Source: CAZWAP01 sp964632005
Lineage (GTDB): Bacteria > Planctomycetota > Phycisphaerae > Sedimentisphaerales > Anaerobacaceae
NCBI GenBank assembly: GCA_964632005.1
Contig: CAZWAP010000050.1
Coordinates: forward strand, 1 to 16,720
DNA length: 16,720 nt
Reading direction: 5' to 3'
The translations under genes were made by a program, and so were the position numbers. Under the pieces are notes generated by a model, which was not told where the DNA came from, ran no database searches, and was given only the letters and a program-made list of their open reading frames with translations. Shown in pieces: positions 7,922-15,935 of this stretch (position 1 is the first letter of the stretch; each line of letters starts with the position of its first letter).

Positions 7922-8149
7922 CTATTTCTCCTGCTGGTCGTTCGATTCGAGGATTTCCCGTGCCCGCTGGGCCTGGCTTTCGAGAGTCTGCAGCTTCAGG
8001 TCCAGCAGCGAGGGAACTCCACTGTATACGTTCGCCACGTTCTGCCCGGTAACAACGGCCCTGATGCCGAAGTCGGCCAGCAACTGCCGGGCCATCTCCG
8101 CATCAATCGAGTCGGCGAATCTGGCAATTGTAACGAGTCTGTCTTCCAA
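7922..8149 (-). CDS. DUF2007 small protein (putative signal-transducing domain)
   Basis: A 75-residue protein matching the DUF2007 pattern: LVTIARFADSIDAEMARQLL, then a Gly-Ile-Ala-Val strand (FGIRAVVTG) and a C-terminal helix with LESQAQRAREIL. The family is a ferredoxin-like alpha-beta domain, often called a putative prokaryotic signal-transducing protein, with no settled function. The start is TTG, 2 nt after the trpS stop, with only a GGGGG run about 7 nt upstream as a possible ribosome site; translation probably depends on coupling to trpS. Its stop abuts the scpA start, so the three genes are very likely one transcript. The only later in-frame ATG (Met19) would delete the first strand and is less likely. 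Confidence 0.75.
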   Translation of the reverse strand: MEDRLVTIARFADSIDAEMARQLLADFGIRAVVTGQNVANVYSGVPSLLDLKLQTLESQAQRAREILESNDQQEK

Positions 8150-8151
8150 GA

Positions 8152-9117
8152 TTAGGCCCCCAAACCCACGGCCTGGCGTGCCCTTGCCAGGGTCTTGCGC
8201 GCAATAGCTCTGGCCCGCTCGGCGCCCGCCTCAAGAATCTGCTTTATCCGCCCAACGTCCCTCTCCAGCTCGGCCCTTTTCTCCCTGAACGGCCTAAAAT
8301 ACTCTATCATCAGTTCCGCCAGGCGCTTCTTGGCTTGGCCGTAGCCCACGCCACCCTGCCGATACCTTCTCTCCCAGTCGGCCAGCTCATCCGCCGAGGC
8401 GACCAACCTCAGAAGAGCCAGGACGTTGCATTTTTCAGGATCCTTCGGGTCTTCAACGGGCGTGGAATCCGTCACGATTTTCATTATTTTCCTTCTTATG
8501 CTCTCTTCAGCCTCGAATATCTCGATGGTGTTGCCGTAGCTCTTGCTCATCTTACGGCCGTCCAGCCCCGGAACCACCGCCACCGATTCGATAATGTACT
8601 CCTTCGGCAACGTCAGTATTTCGCCGTAGTTGTTGTTGAACCGAATCGCTATATCGCGCGTCACCTCGATGTGCTGTTTCTGGTCGGCGCCCACCGGAAC
8701 AAGCTCACTGTTGAAGATGAGGATATCGGCGGCCTGCAAAACCGGATAGGCGAACAGCCCGTGATTCGGACTTATACCCTGGGCGACCTTGTCCTTGTAG
8801 CTTGTGCACCTCTGCAAGAGGCCCATCGGGGTCACGCACGAGAGCAGCCAGGTCAGTTCGGTCACCTCGGGCACGTCCGACTGCCTCCAGAAAACGGTCC
8901 TGTCGGTATCAAGGCCCAAGGCGATGTAGTCTATCGCAACCTCTATCGTCCGCCGGGCAACCTCCTCAGGGGCCGGATTGCTGGTCAGGGCATGGTAGTC
9001 GGCGATAAAATAAAAACAATCGTGCTCGGCCTGAAAAGCAAGCTGCTGGCGCATCGCGCCGAAGTAGTTGCCTATGTGAAGCCTGCCAGACGGCTGAATG
9101 CCCGAAAGAACTCGCAA
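8152..9117 (-). CDS. trpS: Tryptophanyl-tRNA synthetase
   Basis: A class I aminoacyl-tRNA synthetase that charges tRNA-Trp in the cytoplasm. From the TTG at 9117 the protein has 321 residues, a normal bacterial length, and begins MRVLSGIQPSG as in the family. The HIGH-type motif is HIGN (14-17), VGADQKQHIE binds the adenylate region, and the KMSKS loop is intact at 189-193. A GTG two codons earlier (9123) is in frame but overlaps the Shine-Dalgarno, so TTG at 9117 is preferred. It is the first gene of the trpS-DUF2007-scpA operon, behind a promoter at 9171-9199 with a leader of about 47 nt. I see no T-box or leader peptide in that leader. Confidence 0.96.
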   Translation of the reverse strand: MRVLSGIQPSGRLHIGNYFGAMRQQLAFQAEHDCFYFIADYHALTSNPAPEEVARRTIEVAIDYIALGLDTDRTVFWRQSDVPEVTELTWLLSCVTPMGLLQRCTSYKDKVAQGISPNHGLFAYPVLQAADILIFNSELVPVGADQKQHIEVTRDIAIRFNNNYGEILTLPKEYIIESVAVVPGLDGRKMSKSYGNTIEIFEAEESIRRKIMKIVTDSTPVEDPKDPEKCNVLALLRLVASADELADWERRYRQGGVGYGQAKKRLAELMIEYFRPFREKRAELERDVGRIKQILEAGAERARAIARKTLARARQAVGLGA

Positions 9118-9119
9118 GG

Positions 9120-9130
9120 TCACCTCCTTT
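9120..9130 (-). promoter_or_regulatory. Very strong Shine-Dalgarno for trpS
   Basis: On the minus strand this reads AAAGGAGGTGA, an 11-nt perfect complement to the usual bacterial 16S rRNA tail. The AGGAGG core ends 5 nt before the TTG at 9117, while the GTG at 9123 lies within the pairing region, so the site decides the start. Confidence 0.8.
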
Positions 9131-9170
9131 GAAAAACAGCAAACCCAACAGAGCGGTCCATTGCGGCATG

Positions 9171-9199
9171 AGGATAACCGGGTTTTGAGAAGATGTCAA
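9171..9199 (-). promoter_or_regulatory. Sigma70-type promoter of the trpS-DUF2007-scpA operon
   Basis: On the minus strand: consensus TTGACA (9199-9194), a 17-nt spacer, and TATCCT (9176-9171). Position and orientation fit the trpS operon, with initiation near 9164. Confidence 0.65.
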
Positions 9200-9488
9200 G
9201 GTTCTGGTGCCCCCGGGTTGGGCTATTGGCCTGCTGCGTGCTTCGACGCAACAAGCTCGACTCGGCCCCGCCCGCTCCAGTGCCAGCAGCAACGACTCTG
9301 GGTGGCAACCCAGGCCAATCAGGCAGGGGCAAGAAAGGACGCGACTAAACAAAAAAGGAAGCAGACGACCCCGTCACTCCGGCTGCCACAATCCTCCTAT
9401 GCAGGCCATACTACCCTGGCAGCGAAGCCGGTCCTCGCCTCAGGGTCAAGTCCGCTGACACCGCAACGCTTGTAGCTACGCTCTCAGA
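9200..9488. other. Intergenic region with no recognised gene
   Basis: About 290 nt between the trpS promoter and the end of the small basic gene. The open frames here have no ribosome site and no recognisable domain. I see no tRNA, no clear terminator hairpin with a T-run, and no repeat worth naming. Confidence 0.45.
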
Positions 9489-9695
9489 CTACGCTCTGCC
9501 CAGCGACCTCATATACCGCTTGGATTTGCGAAGCCCCATTCGTGATGCCTTCTTCTTGACAGCATCGTTCGGACGTCCAAGGCGAGCAGAAATTGCGGCG
9601 GTCGGATTGTTCGGAAAGAGTTTCTTGAGCAGCGCCAACTCGCTCTTTGTCCACGTACCTCTCTTGAGCTTCTTTTTGGCCTTTTTCTTTGCCAT
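9489..9695 (-). CDS. Small lysine-rich SANT/Myb-like protein
   Basis: A 68-residue, strongly basic protein. The first 12 residues are mostly Lys/Arg. Residues 13-55 carry a SANT/Myb-like three-helix pattern: TWTKSELALLKKLFPNNPT, then AAISARLGRPNDAVKKKASRMG, with the conserved Trp and the LGR..DAV..KA recognition helix. The C-terminal tail (KSKRYMRSLGRA) is again basic. Its ATG at 9695 has an AAGGAG site 8 nt upstream. It stands alone behind its own promoter (9747-9775). I recall similar small proteins in planctomycetes, where they remain uncharacterised. A nucleoid-associated or DNA-binding role is inferred from charge and fold only; RNA or ribosome binding is an alternative. Confidence 0.8.
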   Translation of the reverse strand: MAKKKAKKKLKRGTWTKSELALLKKLFPNNPTAAISARLGRPNDAVKKKASRMGLRKSKRYMRSLGRA

Positions 9696-9746
9696 CGGAT
9701 GACTCCTTTCAGACCTGGACGTCTGCTACGTACTGACTTAGTGTGA

Positions 9747-9775
9747 ATTCTAACCGCTGATGCGGCGCCAATCAA
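9747..9775 (-). promoter_or_regulatory. Sigma70-type promoter for the small SANT-like gene
   Basis: On the minus strand: TTGATT (9775-9770), a 17-nt spacer, and TAGAAT (9752-9747), about 52 nt before the ATG at 9695. Confidence 0.55.
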
Positions 9776-10098
9776 ACATTTTCCGCTTTGGCGGCAAAAA
9801 ATATAACTTATCTCCGCGTAGGCCTTCGCACCGTCGTTGCCGGTTCGATCGGCCGGGGCCGGTCTCTCCCGTAGGGATGCGCGTCTCCCGTTACCTATGG
9901 CACGTCCACCGCCCGCACGCCTTCTCTGCTCCCGCCGAAGCTCGCGACGCAAACAAGCACGACCCATCAACAAAAACCCGGGCCCCGATACGATGTGACG
10001 GCCTGAGACAACCCGTACTTCCGCGGCGCAGCAGAGGTAGTATCAGCGCCAATCGGGGATGGCTCCTGGCGGGCGAAAAGTGGCAATTGACGCGCAAG
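9776..10098. other. Intergenic region downstream of ftsK
   Basis: About 320 nt between the ftsK stop and the promoter of the small basic gene. Frames that cross it run out of frame through ftsK or through the small gene and look like noise. I recognise no RNA gene, no T-tailed hairpin that would end the ftsK transcript, and no repeat. Confidence 0.45.
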
Positions 10099-12669
10099 CT
10101 ATCCTTCGTCGCTGTCGGTCGAGACGTACCCCCGCTGTCCTTCGCTCGCATATGCAGGCTCGTCTGAATCGTCCGTGCTTGCGCCGGCTGGCTGTTCTGC
10201 GTCCTCGGCCTCCATCTGCTCGCGGATCCTCGCGTACTCCTCGGCGGTCATAATCACTTCCCTGGCCTGGCTGCCCTTGTACTCGCCCAGTATCCCCGCC
10301 GCAGCCATCATCTCGATCATCCGCGAGGCCCTGGCATACCCGATGTTAAGCCTCCGTTGCAGCAGCGAGACGCTGCCTCGCTGCGTCTCGAGCACTATCC
10401 TGACCGCGTCGTCGAATAACTCATCCCGCCTGAACTCCGAGGTATCGAACTTCCTGAGCTTGGTCAGCTCCGGATGGAACTGCGGCTCGGCAACATCCTT
10501 GAGAAACTTAACTATGCGCTTGACCTCGACCTCATCGACGAACGTCCCCTGTGCGCGAATTAGCTCACTCGTGCCGGGCTTGAGAAACAACATATCGCCT
10601 TCGCCCAGCAGTGTCTCGGCGCCGTTCTGGTCGAGAATGATCCTGCTATCCATCCTGGCGGCCACGCGAAAACCGATCCTGGTCGGCATATTTGACTTGA
10701 TAAGACCGGTGACAACTGTCGCCTGCGGCCTCTGTGTGGCCAGCACGATATGAATACCCACCGCCCGGCTCTTCTGGGCCAGCCGTACAATATACGCCTC
10801 GATCTCCTTCGCCGCCGTCATCATCAGGTCCGCAAGCTCGTCGATCACTATCACGATGTAAGGCAGCCTCTTCGGTATCTTCGCTTCTTCCTCCGCGTTG
10901 CTCGGATTGAATCGCCTGACGATCTCCTCGGCTCCCAGCCTGTTGTACTCGGCGACGTTCTTGACCCGGGCCTCGGCCAGAAGGGCATAACGCTCGTCCA
11001 TCTTGACAGTGGCCCACTCCAGTATTTGCGCGGCCATCTGCGTCTCGGTTACAATCGGGCACATCAGGTGCGGAATCGTGTTGAATGCCGTCATCTCCAC
11101 CATCTTCGGATCCACCAGGATCAGCTTTACCTCGTCCGGACGCCTGGTAAGCAAGATCCCCGTGATAATGCTGTTGATGCAGACGCTCTTGCCCGAACCG
11201 GTCGTCCCTGCGATCAGCAAGTGCGGCATCTTCGTCAGATCCGAGACAAGCGCCTCGCCTGCCGAATCCTTCCCGAGATACAAGGGTATCTGCATCTTCT
11301 CGGTGGCATCGGGCGCCAGCTCCATCATGCTGCGGATCCGCACCTTCTCCTTTTCGCTGTTGGGGACCTCGATTCCTATGGTGTGTTTGCCGGGCAGTGG
11401 CGCGACAACCCTGACCGCGCCTACTCCCAGCGCCCTGGCCATATCGTTGGCCAGAGCGCTTATCTGGCTGACCTTGACACCTGCAGCCAGCTCCAGCTCG
11501 AACATCGTTACCACAGGCCCGGTGTCCGCGGCCACCACGCGGGCGTTGATGTTGAACTCCGAAAGCAACTTCTCCAACGCAGTTGCCTTGGCCTTGACCA
11601 CTTTCTCCTGCACCGCTGAGTAACCGTACTCAGGCTCGGCCAGAAGCTCCAGGGGCGGCAGCCTGTAGTCCTCGTAGGTCGGCTGGAAGGCCTTTCCGCG
11701 GGCCTGTGGGGCCACTGCCGGCTGGACCCTGGCAGGTGCGGGCTTTCCGCTGCCGGCCGACTTTATCTGGGACGGCCCGAGGTGCTTTTCTTCTATGGAC
11801 TGCCGCTTCGGCTCAGGCCGACCTCCGCCTCGCAACACCATCGGTCTTTGGGCGATGCTGAGCTTCTCCCATATCCGCCCGACCGCCATCGGCCGCTCCT
11901 TTGCCAGCGACCAAGCCGGCACAACCAGCCCCACTACCGCACGAGCACCTCGCCCCAGAAGCGACAGCAACCACACCGCAAAACTATCGGCCAGCAGGAA
12001 CAAGCCCACAACCCACGTCGCCGAGACCAAGATCAACGTCCCCAGAGGCGCAAAGCTGCTGCGAAGAACCGTCGCCAGCCCGGCCCCAAGCACACCACCA
12101 GAGCCTATCGGAAATCCGAAAAACCTCGTCGGCCACAGGCACTGGAAGCTTGTCGAGACCGCGGCCGTCAGCAGCGCCAGCCCTATCGCCCTGAAAAACC
12201 CCTGTCCAGCCTGCTCCGGCCCCTTGCGTGCGATCCTGGTGGCCAGGAAGCATATCGCGGTAACCAAGACCACAAAGATGCCCGGTCCGATATAGTACAG
12301 TAGATGGTACGCACAAAACGCGCCTATCGGCCCGCACCAGTTCGCTGCCGGCTGATTATGTGGATCTACGAATCGGCTCGGCCAGTCGCCGATATCAAAA
12401 CTAACGCAGGCACAAAGCAGAACCAGGCAGACCCCTATCCCGATGAAGGCAGGCACCTTCCGAACACCGCCGTGCCTGTTTGGCCGCTTGCTTGCCCGCT
12501 TATATGACCGCTTCTTCCTGCTCAAGCGCGCACCAACCTCATTGAGTCCTATAAAAAACGCATTGTAAAGGCCACAAAGGCCCCTGACCAGCCCGGGACC
12601 TTCATATATCGGCACCGGCCGCCTCTTCTCTACAAATTTGACCCCCTCAACCTGCCTTAGCTGGACCAT
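10099..12669 (-). CDS. ftsK: FtsK/SpoIIIE-type DNA translocase
   Basis: A membrane-anchored, ATP-driven double-strand DNA pump that clears chromosome termini at the division septum. Residues 72-91, 111-145, 161-176 and 190-233 are hydrophobic and form the N-terminal membrane domain. A Pro/Ala/Arg linker spans about 275-330. The alpha/beta motor has Walker A GTTGSGKS (488-495) and Walker B VIVIDELAD (606-614). Residues 742-808 are the gamma winged helix that reads orienting sequences. The C-terminus is acidic. The annotated ATG at 12669 lies inside the upstream uxaE-type gene (23-nt overlap) and has no good ribosome site. A GTG at 12615 (AAGAGG 6 nt upstream) or a TTG at 12525 are credible alternatives; the true protein may be 18-48 residues shorter. 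Linker length and membrane topology are otherwise normal. Confidence 0.95.
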   Translation of the reverse strand: MVQLRQVEGVKFVEKRRPVPIYEGPGLVRGLCGLYNAFFIGLNEVGARLSRKKRSYKRASKRPNRHGGVRKVPAFIGIGVCLVLLCACVSFDIGDWPSRFVDPHNQPAANWCGPIGAFCAYHLLYYIGPGIFVVLVTAICFLATRIARKGPEQAGQGFFRAIGLALLTAAVSTSFQCLWPTRFFGFPIGSGGVLGAGLATVLRSSFAPLGTLILVSATWVVGLFLLADSFAVWLLSLLGRGARAVVGLVVPAWSLAKERPMAVGRIWEKLSIAQRPMVLRGGGRPEPKRQSIEEKHLGPSQIKSAGSGKPAPARVQPAVAPQARGKAFQPTYEDYRLPPLELLAEPEYGYSAVQEKVVKAKATALEKLLSEFNINARVVAADTGPVVTMFELELAAGVKVSQISALANDMARALGVGAVRVVAPLPGKHTIGIEVPNSEKEKVRIRSMMELAPDATEKMQIPLYLGKDSAGEALVSDLTKMPHLLIAGTTGSGKSVCINSIITGILLTRRPDEVKLILVDPKMVEMTAFNTIPHLMCPIVTETQMAAQILEWATVKMDERYALLAEARVKNVAEYNRLGAEEIVRRFNPSNAEEEAKIPKRLPYIVIVIDELADLMMTAAKEIEAYIVRLAQKSRAVGIHIVLATQRPQATVVTGLIKSNMPTRIGFRVAARMDSRIILDQNGAETLLGEGDMLFLKPGTSELIRAQGTFVDEVEVKRIVKFLKDVAEPQFHPELTKLRKFDTSEFRRDELFDDAVRIVLETQRGSVSLLQRRLNIGYARASRMIEMMAAAGILGEYKGSQAREVIMTAEEYARIREQMEAEDAEQPAGASTDDSDEPAYASEGQRGYVSTDSDEG

Positions 12670-13915
12670 CTTGCAGAAAGATCGGCAGGATGTGTCGCTC
12701 GTAGATATTCTCGGTAACCCTAAGTGCTATCACGTGCTCGTATCGCTCGAGCGCGTCGAGATAGCGCCGGCCCATCCGGGCGGCAACCTTGTAGCCGACG
12801 TGAAGAAGCTGCCTAAAATCGGGGTTGTAATGTTCACCGCCAGGCTCGTGCCGCAGCGCTGCTACAAACCTCGCCCCATCCCAGGCGCGGACCTCGCGTT
12901 CACTTGGCAGCCTGGACCTGTCGATATCGATAACCTCGCGGTATGGCCCACAAAGCTCGTCCATCCGCGCCAGGGCCTCGACATACACCTGCTTTGCGAT
13001 GGCAAGGCCCTCTCCGCCTGCCGACGCCAGCCCCTCTAATTCCGCCAGCCACGTCGTCCCGGCCGTCTTGATGTGCACCCCGGTCTCGAACTTCTTCAGT
13101 GCTCGGCTGATGGCCGGGTAGATCGAGAACTTGTCGCTGCCAGAATGGACGCTCAGCTTCAGGCCGGCCGGTAACCCGAACTCCTTCACCGCGAAATCTA
13201 CCACCCCGAGCACCTGCTCGAAATGCCGGCTGAACTGCTCAACCGACCCGGAGTAATCCACCCCCTTGTTGAACCGGCCGGTGAACTTCGGCGCGACGGT
13301 CTGCAGGGGTATCCCTTCTTCTGCAATCGCCGCGAGAATAAACAACATCTCCACCGCGCTTTGCGGCTCAGCGGTCTCATCCATCGAGACCTCTGTTATA
13401 AAATTGCCCTTGCCCTTGATCGCCTCTATGTGCCGGTAGATCACCCCTGCCTGCTTGACGGCCGGCAGGTATTTGCGCGCCACGGCGTAGACCACATCCC
13501 TGGTGACTTCCAGATTGCTCCCCAGCCCGGCCAGCATAGACGAACCGGCATACTTCGCATACCTGCCGACAAACTCGTCGATCTGCGCTTCATCGGCCGG
13601 CTTGCCGATGAAATCGGCAACGTCCAGCGTAAAAAAATCGCTCGACTCGACGAACAGGTCGACATTCGCAAGGCTGACGTGGTCGGCGTCCACGAAATAG
13701 CGCGCTGTCCAGCCGCACGCGGCCACCACCTCGTCCGCTTCGCGTCTTACGTCCATCGGCTCGGTCCCGATTATCGTGTGCTCGCGGTGCGACTTATTCC
13801 AGACCGGCGTAACCTCAAGGCCCTCAGCCCTGGCCCTTATTATCGCCTCGAGCAGCGGCTTGCCCTGCCGTCCGAACCGGTCCCCGATGCCGAATGAGTA
13901 TCTCCCCAGAATCAT
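12647..13915 (-). CDS. uxaE: Tagaturonate epimerase (UxaE) family protein
   Basis: From the ATG at 13915 (GAAGG 5 nt upstream; a GTG at 13933 is an in-frame alternative) this gives 422 residues. The protein matches the UxaE family, which interconverts D-tagaturonate and D-fructuronate in a variant route of galacturonate breakdown. Conserved segments I recognise are VDADHVSLANVD (75-86), KFTGRFNKGVDYSG (210-223), SVHSGSDKFSIYP (255-267), HIKTAGTTWLAE (281-292) and LRHEPGGEHYNPDFRQLLHV (354-373). Their His/Asp/Glu residues suggest a metal-dependent barrel enzyme; that is inference. No other uronate genes (uxaC, uxuA, kdgK) are in the window, and the neighbour downstream is ftsK, with which it overlaps. 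Substrate specificity within the family is not provable from sequence. Confidence 0.8.
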   Translation of the reverse strand: MILGRYSFGIGDRFGRQGKPLLEAIIRARAEGLEVTPVWNKSHREHTIIGTEPMDVRREADEVVAACGWTARYFVDADHVSLANVDLFVESSDFFTLDVADFIGKPADEAQIDEFVGRYAKYAGSSMLAGLGSNLEVTRDVVYAVARKYLPAVKQAGVIYRHIEAIKGKGNFITEVSMDETAEPQSAVEMLFILAAIAEEGIPLQTVAPKFTGRFNKGVDYSGSVEQFSRHFEQVLGVVDFAVKEFGLPAGLKLSVHSGSDKFSIYPAISRALKKFETGVHIKTAGTTWLAELEGLASAGGEGLAIAKQVYVEALARMDELCGPYREVIDIDRSRLPSEREVRAWDGARFVAALRHEPGGEHYNPDFRQLLHVGYKVAARMGRRYLDALERYEHVIALRVTENIYERHILPIFLQDGPAKAG

Positions 13916-14056
13916 ATTCCCCTTCTCTGGCACCGATTGCTAATCAACGTCTCCGGCGCCCGGGCCCATTATCACGGCCCGCAAAGCCGTACCGACGACG
14001 CAGCCCCCTCGGGCGTCCCGCCGAGATTCTCGCCCCTGCCTGGAGATTTGTAAAGA

Positions 14057-14156
14057 NNNNNNNNNNNNNNNNNNNNNNNNNNNNNNNNNNNNNNNNNNNN
14101 NNNNNNNNNNNNNNNNNNNNNNNNNNNNNNNNNNNNNNNNNNNNNNNNNNNNNNNN
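14057..14156. other. Assembly gap of 100 Ns
   Basis: Exactly 100 undetermined bases, the customary placeholder for a gap of unknown length. Linkage between the uxaE-ftsK side and the dnaN side rests on scaffolding, and genes may be missing here. Confidence 0.98.
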
Positions 14157-14162
14157 CAGAAG

Positions 14163-14184
14163 CCGGCTGCGCCGGGGGTTTTTT
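14163..14184 (+). terminator. Rho-independent terminator reading out of the gap
   Basis: CCGGC-TGC-GCCGG forms a 5-bp GC stem with a 3-nt loop (14163-14175), followed by GGG and six Ts (14179-14184). In the plus orientation it would end a transcript whose gene lies in the N gap. The stem is short and the three Gs before the T-run weaken the call. Confidence 0.45.
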
Positions 14185-14195
14185 GGAAAATAGTC

Positions 14196-14224
14196 TTGTC
14201 GAGGCGGGGCCTGCGATGTACACT
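14196..14224 (+). promoter_or_regulatory. Possible promoter of dnaN-dciA-gyrB
   Basis: TTGTCG (14196-14201), a 17-nt spacer, and TACACT (14219-14224), each hexamer matching 4 of 6 consensus bases. It lies between the terminator-like hairpin and dnaN. Confidence 0.4.
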
Positions 14225-14296
14225 TAGTCGACTCGGCCGGGGGGTGAGGAGTAGCAGTTTTCTCGGCTTTTTTGGAGTCTAACGCAGAGGTTGATT

Positions 14297-15439
14297 ATGA
14301 AGGTGAACTTTAACACCGCAGCGCTTGGAGATGCTCTCGGGCTGCTGACATCCGTCGTGCCATCTCGAACACCAAAACCCATCCTGCAGTGTGTTCAAAT
14401 CACCGCCGAGGCAAAACAAGCTCGGGACCCCGGAAGCAAAGAAGCGCCTTTGGGAACCGCCCGGATATGCGCAACGGACCTGGAGGTTGCGATGAACTAT
14501 ACAGTCTGTGAGGTTCAGGTCGAGCAGCCAGGGGAGGTTATAGTCCCTGCGGACCGCCTCGCGGCCATCGTACGTGAGAGCGCCGACGAGGTCCTTGCTC
14601 TGCAGGCCTCAAACGGAACCTGCGAGATCCGGGGCTCCGACAGCCACTTCACGATCTACGGGCACGAACCCGGACAGTTTCCCCCTGTCGCCGGCTTCGA
14701 GGGACAAGCCGACATCGAGCTGGTCCTCGGCGAACTCCAGACAGGGATCGAGCAGTGTCTCTTCGCCGCGGCCAGGGAAAGCAGCAGGTATGCGATCAAC
14801 GGTGTGCTCTGGGAGATTAAGGACAAGAGGCTCGCACTGGTCGCCACAGACGGGCGCCGGCTGGCGAGGTGCCGGGTGAAGCTGGACGCAGCACCGGGTA
14901 AAGACAGGATCGAGGGGATGATAGTGCCGGCCAAGACAATGTCGCTGCTGGACAAGCTCGGCGGTGACGAAAAGGACGCGGTTAAGGTCAGGCTCATCGA
15001 CAACCAGGTCGTAATCGCCTGCGGCAATGTCGTGATAACCTCGAACCTGGTCGAGGGCAACTTCCCGAAGTACGAAGACATCATCCCCACCGACTACGAC
15101 AAAAAGCTGACCCTCTCCACCGAGGCAGCCCTCAGCGCGGTCCGGCGATCGGCGCTGCTTACAAGCGAGGAATCCAGGGGCATCAAGCTCTCGGTGAATA
15201 AAGATAAGCTTGTCTTTTCCTGCAGGGCCCCCGAAATGGGCGACGCCGAGGTCGATATGGCGATCGATTACGGCGGTGAGCCCATCGAAATCGGCTTCAA
15301 CCCCCAGTTCCTTATGGATGTCTTGAGGGTTATCAGGACGCCCGACTTTGAGTTCGAGCTCGGCCAGCCCGACCGGCCGGGAGTGATCAAGAGCGGGACT
15401 AATTTCCTGTACGTACTTATGCCGATCAACTTAGGGTAG
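14297..15439 (+). CDS. dnaN: DNA polymerase III beta subunit (sliding clamp)
   Basis: The ring-shaped processivity clamp of the replisome. The ATG at 14297 with AGAGG 6 nt upstream gives 380 residues, typical for the family; a TTG at 14291 is in frame but overlaps the spacer of that site. The N-terminus MKVNFNTAALGDAL, the central YAINGVLWEI...LVATDGRRLA (165-190) and the C-terminal YVLMPINLG, which contributes to the peptide-binding cleft, are all present. A short extra loop occurs in domain 1 (about residues 39-55). It is followed after 45 nt by a DUF721/DciA gene and then gyrB, an arrangement resembling origin-proximal clusters. recF is not between them. Confidence 0.96.
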   Translation: MKVNFNTAALGDALGLLTSVVPSRTPKPILQCVQITAEAKQARDPGSKEAPLGTARICATDLEVAMNYTVCEVQVEQPGEVIVPADRLAAIVRESADEVLALQASNGTCEIRGSDSHFTIYGHEPGQFPPVAGFEGQADIELVLGELQTGIEQCLFAAARESSRYAINGVLWEIKDKRLALVATDGRRLARCRVKLDAAPGKDRIEGMIVPAKTMSLLDKLGGDEKDAVKVRLIDNQVVIACGNVVITSNLVEGNFPKYEDIIPTDYDKKLTLSTEAALSAVRRSALLTSEESRGIKLSVNKDKLVFSCRAPEMGDAEVDMAIDYGGEPIEIGFNPQFLMDVLRVIRTPDFEFELGQPDRPGVIKSGTNFLYVLMPINLG

Positions 15440-15484
15440 TCAAGACGTCAAGTCGGGCACTGCCTCTGGTTTGGTCAACGGGAT

Positions 15485-15844
15485 ATGCAACATACAAGCA
15501 CCGGTCTTGCCGGACAACACGGTCGCCCACAAGGCAAATCGACCCAGCACCGCTCGGGCGGAGCCGTCAGGCTCGGCCAGGTGGTACAGCAGCTTATGGA
15601 CGATCGGCTCTGTGCCCGGCAATCAATGTTCGAGGCCCTCGCAGAGAGCTGGAGCCAGATATTGCCCCAGCAGCTCGGCCGGCGGTGCGAAATCCTCGAC
15701 CTGGCCGGCGGAGTGCTGAAAGTACGGGTCGATTCGCCCTGCTATATGTACGAGCTGCAGTTGTGCAGTGCGGAGCTACTGCGGGAGCTTCGGCAGCGGT
15801 GTCCCGGCGCCCGGCTGAAAAAAATCAAGTTCATCGTGGGTTGA
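15485..15844 (+). CDS. dciA: DUF721 / DciA-family protein
   Basis: A 119-residue protein with the DUF721 (DciA) pattern from residue 27: LGQVVQQLM, then a Trp (WSQILPQQLGRRC), GVLKVRVDSPCYMYELQL, a LLRELRQRCP helix and the terminal strand LKKIKFIVG. DciA is the widespread loader/operator of the replicative helicase in bacteria lacking DnaC. Residues 1-26 are not conserved and look disordered; the ATG at 15485 has only a weak GGGA close by, so a later start such as the GTG at residue 33 cannot be excluded. The position between dnaN and gyrB is typical of DUF721 genes in several phyla and supports a replication role. Confidence 0.82.
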   Translation: MQHTSTGLAGQHGRPQGKSTQHRSGGAVRLGQVVQQLMDDRLCARQSMFEALAESWSQILPQQLGRRCEILDLAGGVLKVRVDSPCYMYELQLCSAELLRELRQRCPGARLKKIKFIVG

Positions 15845-15935
15845 TGGGCCGAACAGAAACCGCGCAGAGGCTTAGCTCTCGAGACTGTCGGTCTTCTGCC
15901 TGCGTCTATAAGGGTTACGGTTACAGAGAGCAGGA

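Noticed and set aside
9131..9170. Possible T-box or Trp attenuator in the trpS leader
   Set aside because: The leader is only about 47 nt, with no stem I array, no T-box sequence and no Trp-codon leader peptide.
9098..9475. Frames on both strands in the trpS upstream region
   Set aside because: They contain the trpS promoter and ribosome site, have no start signal and show no family resemblance.
9509..9973. Minus-strand frame of 154 codons overlapping the small basic gene
   Set aside because: Out of frame with the SANT-like gene, which has a ribosome site, promoter and recognisable fold; the upstream part is Arg-rich noise.
13934..14056. GATAAT-like -10 upstream of the uxaE-type gene
   Set aside because: A plausible -10 on the minus strand, but the sequence 17 nt upstream does not resemble a -35; not reliable enough to list.
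13972..14223. Frames running through the N gap
   Set aside because: Translation across undetermined bases is meaningless and the flanking residues match nothing.
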